Source: Polyangium fumosum
GTDB lineage: Bacteria > Myxococcota_A > Polyangia > Polyangiales > Polyangiaceae
Reading direction: 5' to 3'
DNA: 64,000 bases
Assembly: GCF_005144585.1 (NCBI RefSeq)
Contig: NZ_SSMQ01000012.1
Location: 124,001 to 188,000 of the forward strand
How positions within the stretch are numbered: position 1 is the first letter of the stretch; each line of letters begins with the position of its first letter. Below the pieces are notes generated by a model. It did no database searches and was not told where the DNA came from. It worked only from the letters and a program-made list of their open reading frames with translations. Below, piece by piece: positions 56,524 to 64,000 of the stretch. The position numbers and the translations under genes are program-made.

Positions 56524-57320
56524 ACCTCGGCGACGCCGCGATCGTTTTGCGCCCGCGCAGCCTCACCGAGGTCATGGACCTCGCGTTTCGCCTCTGCTTC
56601 TCCCTCGCGTTTTCCCTCTACGCGCGGCTCACCCTTGTTGCCATCGTCCCGCTCCTCGCCGGGTGCCTCGCGCTCCGGTATGCGCTCGACGCCTCCTGGC
56701 TCCTCGTCTGGCTCGCGGCTTTCCTCACCGTGCCCTTCGTCGAGGCCCTCTTCACCGTCGCCGTCAGCCAAATCATCTTTTCACCCTCGATCACCCCGCG
56801 CGCCGTCTTTGCCCTCTTTTGCAAGCGGTTTGGCGCGCTCCTCGGCTCGTTCGTCGTGCGCATCGTGGGCCTCGTGATCGGCGTCGTCACGTTCCTCGTG
56901 CTCCTGCCCTTCGTGGGCATTCGCCTCCTGCTCCTCGACGAGGCTTGCATGCTCGAAGGCCTCTCCGGGATGCGCGCGTATGAGCGTGCCCAGCGCCTCG
57001 TCGCGAGCCGCACCGGGGATGCGTTCCTCGTCCTGCTCATGCTCCTCGGCGCCCGATTCGGGGGTGTCCTCACGGCGGAGCTGCTCTTCGACGGGCTCGT
57101 GAACGACCTCCTCCAGTTCGGCCGTCCTTTTGGCTGGTTTTTCCACGACGGTGGTTCGCTCGCGGCCCTCGCCGGGTTTTTCCTGGCCGTGCCTTTTGTC
57201 TCCACGGCGCGATTCCTTTATTACATCGACACCCGCACGCGGGAGGACGGCTGGGACATCCAGCTCCGTTTCACCGCGATCCGCGCGCGGGCCGCCCAGG
57301 AGCGCAGGAGGGCCGCGTGA
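56520..57320 (+). CDS. Polytopic membrane protein of the MoxR/DUF58 operon
   Basis: 266 residues from a TTG start overlapping the previous stop (TTGA). Five to six membrane helices with a conserved arrangement around residues 20-60, 75-95, 105-130 and 175-235. No known domain except its steady position in this operon type. Probably part of the membrane complex with the RDD and SpoIIM-like proteins. Confidence 0.75.
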   Translation: MNLGDAAIVLRPRSLTEVMDLAFRLCFSLAFSLYARLTLVAIVPLLAGCLALRYALDASWLLVWLAAFLTVPFVEALFTVAVSQIIFSPSITPRAVFALFCKRFGALLGSFVVRIVGLVIGVVTFLVLLPFVGIRLLLLDEACMLEGLSGMRAYERAQRLVASRTGDAFLVLLMLLGARFGGVLTAELLFDGLVNDLLQFGRPFGWFFHDGGSLAALAGFFLAVPFVSTARFLYYIDTRTREDGWDIQLRFTAIRARAAQERRRAA

Positions 57321-59629
57321 TCAAGTTCGTCGTGCTCCTCTCGATCCTCGGCGCAAGCCCCGTCTACAACGCTGACGAGCGGGTCCGCGAGGTCCTCACC
57401 GACCCGCGCTATCGGTTCTGCCACGAGGACGAATATCCCCTCGGCGAGGACGAGCGCGCTTTTTGTCCCCTCGTCGGCGAGACCAGCGAGGTTTGTCCTT
57501 CGCTCCCCGCCGCCTGCCGCAAGCCGTCTGCGTCCATCGAGAAGGGCGGCCCCCCGCCCGGCATCTCCCCGAGCTGCAAGGCGGGCTCCCGCTGTTTGGC
57601 CGGACGATCGTCCGGCCGCGATGACCGCACGGCCGTCCGTCGATTCGACGGCTCGTCCAGCAGCGCCTCGGCGGACGGGGCTCCGGGCGACGGGAAGGGC
57701 CAGGGTGGCCCCGGCGGTGATGGAGACAGCTCCGGCTCGGGTGCGCCCGGACAGGACAAGCCCGGCGGCGAGCACGGCAAGGATGGAAGCGGTGAGGTGT
57801 CCGGTTCGGGCAAACCCAGCGGCACGGCTGGTCCGGGCAAACCCGGCAGCGGGCCTGGCCAGAGCCCCGGGGCGGGGGAGGGGAAGGGGCAGGCCGACCC
57901 GAAATCTGCGGAGCCGCCGCCGCCCGCGCCTCCGGAGCCGGACGACGCCGCCGGCGCGAGTGGCTTCGCGCGGGTCCTCTTTTTCGTCTTGCTCGGCGGC
58001 TTCATTGCCTTCGTCGCGTGGATGGTCCTGAAAAACGTCCTCTCCGAGCGCGATGCGCCCGAGGACGAGCCTCTCCCCGAGGATCTGCCCGCGAATGCCC
58101 CGGGGCCGCGGCGCGAGGGGCCCCGCGGCCCCGTCGAGACCGACGTCGCGCGCCTGCTCGCCCGCGCCCGCGCGGCGGCCCAGCGCGGCGCGTTCGGGCC
58201 CGCCATCGACGACGTGTATGCCGCGCTCCTCCGGCGCCTCGACGGCGACGGCATCATCGAGATTCACGCGTCTCGCACGAACGGCGATTACGTGCGCGCG
58301 CTCCGCCGCGAGCGGCCCGAGATCGCCGCCGACATGCGCAGCATCGTCACGGAGGTGGAGAGCGTCCAGTTCGGATCCCGCGCGGCTTCGGCCGAGGCCT
58401 TCGCTCGCATTCATGACCGCGTCGTCCCGCTCGTCTCGCGGGCCCTCGGCATCCTCGCCGTGATCCTCGGCCTCTCCGCGACCGTCTCTTGTGGCCGCGT
58501 CGCCGCATTGGACGAATCTGACGGCGTCTTCCGCGGCGACACCTCGCCCTCGGGCACGCACGGCGTCGGCGCCATGCTCGCGGCGTATGGTATCGATTTC
58601 CGCCATCGCCGCGGGCCCCTCGACAAACTGCCCGACGCGGACGACACGACCCTCCTCGTCTTGCCGGACCTCGACATCTCGGCCGCCGATTTCCGTCGCT
58701 TGCAAAGCTGGGTCGAATCCGGTGGTGATCTCGTCGTCGCCGGCGCGCCGGATCTCCCCGCGTGGGCCGGCGCGTCCCTCGACCTCGATAACGTCAGCGA
58801 GGGCGACATCGTCGTCTCCCCGGGGTATCGCGTCGATCTCGGCGAGCTCGTCCTCGCCGTGCCCCGCGGCCCCTCGCTCACCCTCACGGACGCCGAACCC
58901 ATGCTGGCCCGCTCGAATGGCGTGTATGCGTCCTTCAAGCAGGTCGGCGACGGGCGCGTCATCGTCCTCGCCGACGACAAACTCTTCCTGAATGTCGCTT
59001 TGACGGTCGAGGAGAACGCGGCCTTCCTGATCTCCCTCTTCCGCCCGCTCCACCGCGAGGTCGAGCTCTGCGACGCGTGGACCTCCCTCGGCGCCGACAC
59101 GCCCCTCGAAACCCTGAGCCGCGCGCACCTCTTGCCCATTCTCCTCCAGCTCGTCTTGCTCCTCGGCCTCTTTTTCCTCTGGCAGGGCCGCGCCTTCGGC
59201 GTCCTGCGCGATCCGCCCGCGAATCGCCGCCGCGCCTTCGCCGACCACGTCCGCGCCCTCGGCCTCGCCTATGCCCGCGCCGGCGCCTCGCGCCATGCCC
59301 TCGGCCTGTATGCCTCGTGGGCCGTCGAGCGCCTCCGCGAGCGTGTCCCGCGCGAGGGCCGCCAGGGGCTCTCCGGGCTCGCCGAGGCCATCGGCGTCCG
59401 CGTCGGTAAACCCACGGGCGAGGTCATGCGTGTCCTCGTGGACGCCACCGAGGCGCAAAAAGAGGCGGCCCCTCCGTCCCTCCGCGCCGGCGCGATCCCT
59501 GTCCCTGGCCGCGCGCGGGGCAAGGACCGGGCGCAGGCCGCGTCCGATTTCGCCGTCATGCGCGCCCTCGACCATTTCCTCGCGCGGACCTCCCGCGAGC
59601 GCTCCCGCAAGAAGACCCGAAAAGCATGA
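57317..59629 (+). CDS. DUF4129 + DUF4350 fusion membrane protein
   Basis: 770 residues from a GTG start (GTGA overlap). An N-terminal Cys-containing part and a long Gly/Ser/Pro/Asp low-complexity region (about 95-210) precede a transmembrane helix near 215-235. A DUF4129-like helical domain follows (RRLDGDGIIEIHASRTNGDY), then a DUF4350 Rossmann-like domain (SGTHGVGAMLAAYGIDF, LPDLDISAADF and WVESGGDLVVAG), then a second membrane helix at about 610-630 and a helical tail. DUF4129 and DUF4350 are usually separate genes of this operon type; here they are one polypeptide. Confidence 0.82.
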   Translation: MIKFVVLLSILGASPVYNADERVREVLTDPRYRFCHEDEYPLGEDERAFCPLVGETSEVCPSLPAACRKPSASIEKGGPPPGISPSCKAGSRCLAGRSSGRDDRTAVRRFDGSSSSASADGAPGDGKGQGGPGGDGDSSGSGAPGQDKPGGEHGKDGSGEVSGSGKPSGTAGPGKPGSGPGQSPGAGEGKGQADPKSAEPPPPAPPEPDDAAGASGFARVLFFVLLGGFIAFVAWMVLKNVLSERDAPEDEPLPEDLPANAPGPRREGPRGPVETDVARLLARARAAAQRGAFGPAIDDVYAALLRRLDGDGIIEIHASRTNGDYVRALRRERPEIAADMRSIVTEVESVQFGSRAASAEAFARIHDRVVPLVSRALGILAVILGLSATVSCGRVAALDESDGVFRGDTSPSGTHGVGAMLAAYGIDFRHRRGPLDKLPDADDTTLLVLPDLDISAADFRRLQSWVESGGDLVVAGAPDLPAWAGASLDLDNVSEGDIVVSPGYRVDLGELVLAVPRGPSLTLTDAEPMLARSNGVYASFKQVGDGRVIVLADDKLFLNVALTVEENAAFLISLFRPLHREVELCDAWTSLGADTPLETLSRAHLLPILLQLVLLLGLFFLWQGRAFGVLRDPPANRRRAFADHVRALGLAYARAGASRHALGLYASWAVERLRERVPREGRQGLSGLAEAIGVRVGKPTGEVMRVLVDATEAQKEAAPPSLRAGAIPVPGRARGKDRAQAASDFAVMRALDHFLARTSRERSRKKTRKA

Positions 59630-60591
59630 ACCTGTCCCTCTTCCGCGAAACCTTCGACCGCATCCGCCGCGAGGCGGGCAAGGCCCTCCTCGGCCAGGAC
59701 GAGATCATCGAGACCACGCTCCTCGCGATCCTGGCCGGCGGCCACGTCCTCATCGAGGGGGTCCCCGGCCTCGGAAAAACCCTGCTCGTCCGCACCCTCG
59801 CCCAGGTCTTCGGCGCGAGCTTCCGCCGCATTCAATTCACGCCCGACCTCATGCCGAGCGACGTCACCGGCGGCAACGTCTTCGACCAGAAAGAAGACCG
59901 CTTCGTCTTCCACCAGGGCCCGGTCTTCACGCAGCTCCTGCTCGCCGACGAGATCAACCGCGCCCCGGCGAAGACACAATCGGCGCTGCTCGAAGCCATG
60001 CAGGACCTCGCCGTCACGACGGACGGCGTCACGCGCCCCTTGCCCGAGCCTTTCCTCGTCATCGCCACGCAAAACCCCGTCGAATCCCAGGGCACCTATC
60101 CCTTGCCCGAGGCCCAGCTCGACCGGTTCCTCGTCAAATTGCACGTCCGGTACCCGGGGGCCGCCGTCGAAAAGCAGATCCTGCGCCAGCACGTCGAGGG
60201 CTTCTCCGCGGCCAAGCTCGACCGCGCCGGCCTCGAACGGATCGCCTCCGCCGAGGAGATCCTCGAGATGCGCGCGGCCCTCGGCAGCGTGCGCGTCGAC
60301 GACGGCATCCTCGAATACATCACCGACCTCGTCGCCCGCACGCGCGCCCATCGCGCCGTCTACCTCGGCTCTTCCCCGCGGGGCTCGATTGGGCTGCTCG
60401 GATCGGCGCGCGCCCGGGCCGCCAGCGAGGGACGTGATTTCGTCACCCCCGACGACGTCAAGGCGCTCGCCCCGGCCGTCCTGCGCCACCGCTTGATCCT
60501 CCACCCCGACGCGGAAATCGAAGGCACGAGCGCCGACGATTGCGTTGAAGACATCTTGCGCGAGGCGAAGGTCCCGCGCACGGCGGCCTGA
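59626..60591 (+). CDS. MoxR family AAA+ ATPase
   Basis: 321 residues, ATGA overlap with the previous gene. Walker A EGVPGLGKTLLVR, Walker B LLADEINRAPAKTQSALLEAM and sensor 1 ATQNPVESQGTYPLPEAQLD are the MoxR/RavA-type signatures. These chaperone-like ATPases remodel or insert cofactors into partner proteins, typically the DUF58/VWA proteins encoded beside them. Confidence 0.95.
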   Translation: MNLSLFRETFDRIRREAGKALLGQDEIIETTLLAILAGGHVLIEGVPGLGKTLLVRTLAQVFGASFRRIQFTPDLMPSDVTGGNVFDQKEDRFVFHQGPVFTQLLLADEINRAPAKTQSALLEAMQDLAVTTDGVTRPLPEPFLVIATQNPVESQGTYPLPEAQLDRFLVKLHVRYPGAAVEKQILRQHVEGFSAAKLDRAGLERIASAEEILEMRAALGSVRVDDGILEYITDLVARTRAHRAVYLGSSPRGSIGLLGSARARAASEGRDFVTPDDVKALAPAVLRHRLILHPDAEIEGTSADDCVEDILREAKVPRTAA

Positions 60592-60598
60592 TTTCGAC

Positions 60599-61918
60599 AT
60601 GGTCCCCTCGCGCGCGCTCGTCCTCCTGTTCGCGGGGCCGCTCGTCCTTTCCTTTTTCACGCTCCTCGACCGGGGATTGATCGTCCCCATGCTCCTCACG
60701 GACGCGGCGATCCTCCTGCTCGCGCTCCTCGACGCCCTGCTCGCGCGGCGCCGCCTCGTCTCCGTCGTCCGCCGCGCCCCGGCCGTGCTCTCGATTGGCC
60801 GGCCCAACGTCATCTCCCTCGACGTCCGCTCCCTCGCGCGGCGCAAGCTCCACGTGCGCGTGCAGGAGGAGCTTTTTCCCTCCGCCGAGAGCGAAGAGCT
60901 CCCGCTCGAAACGCAGCTCCTGCCGCGCGGGCATGCGACCCTCAAATATCGCGTCACGCCCTCGCGCCGCGGCGCCCATGTCCTCGGCGATCATCACGTC
61001 CGGTATCCTTCGCCCCTCGGCCTCTGGATTCGCCAGTACACCCTTTCGGCGCGCTCGCCCGTCAAGGTGTATCCCGACCTCGAAGCCGTCCGCGGCTACG
61101 AGCTGCTCGCGCGGCAGGACCGCGACCCGGCCGGCGTGCGCGCCTCGCGCCGCCTCGGCGGCGAGAGCGAGTTCGAGCGCCTCCGCGAATATCGCCGCGA
61201 GGACGAATATCGCAGCATCGACTGGCGGGCCACGGCGCGCCGCAAGAAGCTCACCGCCCGCGAGTACCAGCTCGAGAGCGACCAGAACGTCGTCTTCTTG
61301 ATCGACGCCGGCCGCCTCATGACGGCCGAGTTCGCGAACCTCTCGCTCTTCGATCACGCCTTGAACGCGACGCTCATGCTCTCACACGTCGCCTCGCGCG
61401 GCGGCGACAAGGTCTCCATGATGGCGTTCGCCGAGGAGGTGCTCGCGTATGCGCCGCTCACGGGCGGGGCCCGCGCGACGCGCAAGATCGTGCAGGCCGG
61501 CTATGACATCGAGCCCGACCTCGCCCCCACGAATTATCGAGCTGCTTTCGAGGCGCTCGCCGTCCGCGTAAAGAAGCGGACGCTCGTCGTGCTCTTCACG
61601 CAGGTCGTCGACGAGGTCGCCGCCGCCGAGCTCGAAAAGCTCATGCGTGGCCTCATGCCGCGCCATTTGCCGCTCCTCGTTCTCCTGCGCGACGTCGACG
61701 TCGACGCCCTCGCGCTGGGGCATTCGGGCGAGGCCGCGGCGCTCGCCGGCGTCGGCCCCTATCTGCGCGGCGCGGCCGCCGAGATCCTTTCGTTTCGCGA
61801 CAAGCTCGTGCGACGCCTGAAGCAACACGGCGCGCTCGTCCTCGACGTCGCGCCCGGCGACCTCACGCCTGCGCTGATCAATCGTTACCTCGAAATCAAG
61901 GCCCGGCACCTGTTGTAA
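60599..61918 (+). CDS. DUF58 domain protein
   Basis: 439 residues. Two N-terminal membrane helices (LVLLFAGPLVLSFFTLL, LLTDAAILLLALLDALLA), then a beta region and the DUF58 core FERLREYRREDEYRSIDWRA, which leads into a VWA-like domain (NVVFLIDAGRLM with an incomplete MIDAS, and SRGGDKVSMMAF). It is the usual partner of MoxR. ATG eight bases after the MoxR stop. Last gene of the operon. Confidence 0.93.
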   Translation: MVPSRALVLLFAGPLVLSFFTLLDRGLIVPMLLTDAAILLLALLDALLARRRLVSVVRRAPAVLSIGRPNVISLDVRSLARRKLHVRVQEELFPSAESEELPLETQLLPRGHATLKYRVTPSRRGAHVLGDHHVRYPSPLGLWIRQYTLSARSPVKVYPDLEAVRGYELLARQDRDPAGVRASRRLGGESEFERLREYRREDEYRSIDWRATARRKKLTAREYQLESDQNVVFLIDAGRLMTAEFANLSLFDHALNATLMLSHVASRGGDKVSMMAFAEEVLAYAPLTGGARATRKIVQAGYDIEPDLAPTNYRAAFEALAVRVKKRTLVVLFTQVVDEVAAAELEKLMRGLMPRHLPLLVLLRDVDVDALALGHSGEAAALAGVGPYLRGAAAEILSFRDKLVRRLKQHGALVLDVAPGDLTPALINRYLEIKARHLL

Positions 61919-61942
61919 TGCTGGGGGAGACAGGAGCGCGCC

Positions 61943-62269
61943 ATGGGTCGGAGCGTGGGGTTCGGGTTGGTCTTTCTGATGGCATGGGGCTGCGGTTCGC
62001 CTGGGGGCTTGCCGGGAACGGTGGAAGGGGGCGGCGGTCAGGGCGGCGCAGGCGGCGGTCAGGGCGGCGCAGGCGGCGGTCAGGGCGGCGCAGGCGGCGG
62101 TCAGGGCGGCGCAGGCAGCGGTCAGGGCGGCGCAGGCGGCGGTCAGGGCGGCGCAGGCAGCGGTCAGGGCGGCGCAGGCGGCGGTCAGGGCGGCGCAGGC
62201 GGCGGTCAGGGCGGCGCAGGCAGCGGTCAGGGCGGCGCAGGCAGCGGTCAGGGCGGCGCAGGGTCCTGA
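61943..62269 (+). CDS. Gly/Gln repeat lipoprotein, probably truncated
   Basis: 108 residues. Lipobox MAWGC follows a short signal. After about 30 residues the protein is only GGGQGGA and GSGQGGA heptads, then GS and the stop. Such Gly-rich linkers normally join a lipoprotein anchor to a folded domain in myxobacteria; none is present here, so this looks like a gene that lost its 3' part, or a decaying remnant. Confidence 0.55.
   Translation: MGRSVGFGLVFLMAWGCGSPGGLPGTVEGGGGQGGAGGGQGGAGGGQGGAGGGQGGAGSGQGGAGGGQGGAGSGQGGAGGGQGGAGGGQGGAGSGQGGAGSGQGGAGS
62030..62260 (+). repeat. Eleven 21-bp tandem repeats
   Basis: Eleven units of GGCGGCGGTCAGGGCGGCGCA, with only G/A variation at one position (GGC or AGC, Gly or Ser). 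Near identity of units at the DNA level shows recent slippage expansion. Confidence 0.9.
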
Positions 62270-62336
62270 TCAAACTTGATCAGCCGGTTCGGCGCGACGA
62301 ACGCAGAGACACCCCTTCACCATGTCGAGAGGAACG

Positions 62337-62606
62337 ATGAGCACAGAAGATGATGATGGTTGGCACACGGTGCCTGGAACGACGGCGCGCATCCGCGCCA
62401 TCACGCCGGAGCGCCGTCGGCAATTGCACGAGGACGTCCAAGCGGGTCGTGTTCAGGTCTTCCCCTTGGAAGACATCTTGGACGCCGCCTCAAGCGCGGC
62501 GAGCGCGGAGTCCAGATCCGCGCGCTCGGCTTCGGCCATCGACGGCCTTACCTTCGCACCGCCCTTGCCCTTGGACACCGACGCGGGCCGTTCCGACGAC
62601 GTCTGA
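62337..62606 (+). CDS. Small hypothetical protein, overlaps a convergent gene
   Basis: 89 residues. The first 45 residues look genuine (WHTVPGTTARIRAITPERRR, then QLHEDVQAGRVQVFPLEDIL) and a GAGAGGA ribosome site precedes the ATG; the pattern recalls the end of antitoxin or addiction proteins. The last 45 residues are antisense to the convergent 62453-62851 gene and are Ser/Ala/Arg-rich, so the true protein may be shorter or fused by rearrangement. An in-frame ATG at 62322 exists. Confidence 0.4.
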   Translation: MSTEDDDGWHTVPGTTARIRAITPERRRQLHEDVQAGRVQVFPLEDILDAASSAASAESRSARSASAIDGLTFAPPLPLDTDAGRSDDV

Positions 62607-62851
62607 AAAGCCGACAGATCGGGATGCTCGATCATGAGCACCCGCCCCCTCTGCGTCGTCGTGGCATACGCAATCCACCCTGCCTTGCGAGCCTGTTTCG
62701 CGACCGCGATCACGGTCGACAAGCCGATCCGTTCAATCTCCAATTCGCAGCCGCCTTGCTGACGAAGGACGGCCTCAGCATCGGCGATGATCCGTTTGAC
62801 CGCGTCCACGTCTGCCGTCTCAGGTGACGCCACGTCGTGAGGTTTCAGCAT
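62453..62851 (-). CDS. Hypothetical 132-residue protein
   Basis: Soluble, with a folded core (CELEIERIGLSTVIAVAKQA, then GWIAYATTTQRGRVLMIEHP) and a Lys/Ser/Ala-rich tail (SVSKGKGGAK, SSKGKT). The codon pattern is native high-GC in the third position. Family not recognised. It converges with and overlaps the plus-strand gene above; GTCTTCC / GGAAGAC at 62455-62472 forms a small hairpin at its stop. Confidence 0.6.
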   Translation of the reverse strand: MLKPHDVASPETADVDAVKRIIADAEAVLRQQGGCELEIERIGLSTVIAVAKQARKAGWIAYATTTQRGRVLMIEHPDLSAFQTSSERPASVSKGKGGAKVRPSMAEAERADLDSALAALEAASKMSSKGKT

Positions 62852-63166
62852 GCAACGGACGTTACGAGTCCACGTTGACGCCGGACAACTTCACGACGCG
62901 TCGCCTCTCACCTGAACATCCGCCGCGGACCGGCATCGTCCGCCCTTGCGTTGGCACGGTTGACCCGCGGATCGGCGCTCCGATCTCCGTGGGCAAACGG
63001 TCCTACCTCGGACAATTAATGTCCTATCCCATTGCCGAATAACCACGAAAGGCCGACAAATCGTGATAGATTCGTCCCATCGAGTGAGCCGCTGAAACGG
63101 TCGAGCCGACGACGCGCATGGGGCGCGACGCGGCGCCCGTGGCGGCCCTTGCTGGGGTCTCGCGTC
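62852..63166. other. Gap between the hypothetical gene and the IS1-type transposase
   Basis: 315 bases without a supported gene. The left end of the insertion sequence probably lies within about 62990-63070, where CGGACAATTAATGTCCTATC with a small GGACA/TGTCC inverted repeat and then CCCATTGCCGAATAACC stand out against the background. The boundary is unproven because the right end is outside the window. Confidence 0.5.
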
Positions 63167-64000
63167 GTGGCGAACGTCCTGCCCATCGAGAAGCGCACCG
63201 ACGTGGTGAAGCACCTCGTAGAGGGCGCGAGCGTGCGCGCGACGTCGCGGCTCACGGACGTCTCCCTTCCGACGGTCCTCTCGACCCTGCTTCGGATGGG
63301 CGCGGGCTGCGACAACCTGCACAACCTGCTCGTGAGGGACCTCGACATTCGCGAGATCGAGCTGGATGAGATCTGGTCCTACGTGCAGAAGAAGCAGGCC
63401 CGCGTGACCGCGGAGGATCCCGCGGAGTTCGGGGACGCCTACGCCTACCTCGCCATGTCGCGCACGAAGAAGCTCCTCGTGAGCTACCGCGTCGGGAAGC
63501 GCGATGAGGCGAACACGCGGGCGTTCGTCGCCGATCTCCGCGCTCGTCTCGTGACGATTCCGGAACTCTCCACGGACGGGTGGCAGAGCTACCCCGTCGC
63601 CGTCGGGCAGAGCTTCGGGGGCGCCGTCGACCACGCTGTGATCCAGAAGAACTACACGAAGAAGGGCCGCGCGGACGGGCAGCGCCACGACCACCGCTAC
63701 GAGCCGCCGCGGGATCCCTTCATCACGAAGAAGACCGCGCACGGGGCGCCGAACCTCGACCGCGCGAGCACGTCGCACGTCGAGCGGGCGAACCTCACGG
63801 TCCGGATGCACGTCCGGCGCTTCACGCGGCTCTGCAACGGCTTCTCGAAGAAGATCGAGAATCACCGCGCCGCCGTGAGCCTGCACGTCGCCTGGTACAA
63901 CTTCTGCCGCGTGCACGAGAGCTTGCGCGTTACGCCGGCCATGGAGGCGGGCATCACGGATCACGTCTGGTCGGTGCAGGAGCTTGTCGAGCGCGCCCTT
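63167..64000 (+). mobile_element. IS1-family transposase (incomplete at window end)
   Basis: At least 278 residues, open to the window edge with no stop. The plus-strand frame starting at GTG 63167 gives a helical N-terminal DNA-binding region (TDVVKHLVEGASVRATSRLT, VSLPTVLSTLL), then IELDEIWSYVQKKQ, YLAMSRTKKLLVSYRVGKRD, LSTDGWQSYPVAV, SHVERANLTVRMHVRRFTRL, ENHRAAVSLHVAWYNFCRVH and LRVTPAMEAGITDHVW. These are the DDE catalytic segments of IS1-type transposases that carry the WYNFCRVH and TPAMAAG motifs. No frameshift is seen. The start codon is approximate. Confidence 0.82.

Noticed and set aside
62891-63964. Minus-strand open frame of 357 codons at the right end
   Set aside because: It is the antisense shadow of the IS1-family transposase, whose plus-strand translation shows clear DDE and WYNFCRVH motifs.

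Overview
The window is high-GC DNA (about 70% on lines I counted) with dense, mostly co-directional gene blocks, many four-base start/stop overlaps, frequent GTG and TTG starts, several lipoproteins and three Hanks-type Ser/Thr kinase genes. Gene content and protein style point to a myxobacterium of the Polyangiales/Sorangiineae type. This is inferred from family composition, because no rRNA or other taxonomic marker is present. I saw no tRNA, rRNA or CRISPR array.

Layout. 50-9766 (minus strand) is a housekeeping block: aroA, cmk, two membrane/lipoproteins, rpsA with a clear promoter and terminator, a YfiM-like protein, a HIT protein, an AI-2E family transporter and a membrane protein. 10076-13468 is a Ser/Thr kinase followed by a TPR-like protein and a DUF1566 lipoprotein. 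13479-21404 holds ribF, prs, rplY/ctc, pth, rpsF, rpsR, rplI, a PfkB sugar kinase and dnaB. 21445-33177 is mixed: lipoproteins, an isochorismatase-like hydrolase, a Sua5/YrdC protein, a DUF882 protein, the PrkA kinase, a PEGA-like protein, an alpha/beta hydrolase and an outer-membrane protein. 33198-38032 is a 1511-residue protein that joins a kinase domain, an NTPase, a TPR-like region, GAF, a sigma-54 activator AAA+ domain and a Fis-type HTH, translationally coupled to a small basic protein.

38060-43211 is the accessory region: a broken DUF4377 gene, an astacin metalloprotease, a Uma2-type nuclease, six exact 43-bp periods of a TTGCAA-palindrome repeat, an unknown 222-residue protein, and then a short operon. 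That operon is a small antitoxin-like protein, a Mrr-like PD-(D/E)xK nuclease and a stand-alone TOPRIM-like protein. The last two genes have clearly lower GC (about 48-55%) and are the best candidate for a new defence-type system.

43428-51724 is a coherent polyamine/GABA cluster: two aldehyde dehydrogenases, a class III aminotransferase and a complete PotDBCA-type importer. It is followed by a Ser/Thr kinase, an ECF sigma factor with a Cys-rich membrane partner, and a small lipoprotein. 54785-61918 is a tightly coupled RDD, SpoIIM, membrane protein, DUF4129+DUF4350 fusion, MoxR and DUF58 operon. The right end carries a lipoprotein made almost only of 21-bp repeats, two overlapping convergent small genes, and an IS1-family transposase that runs off the window.
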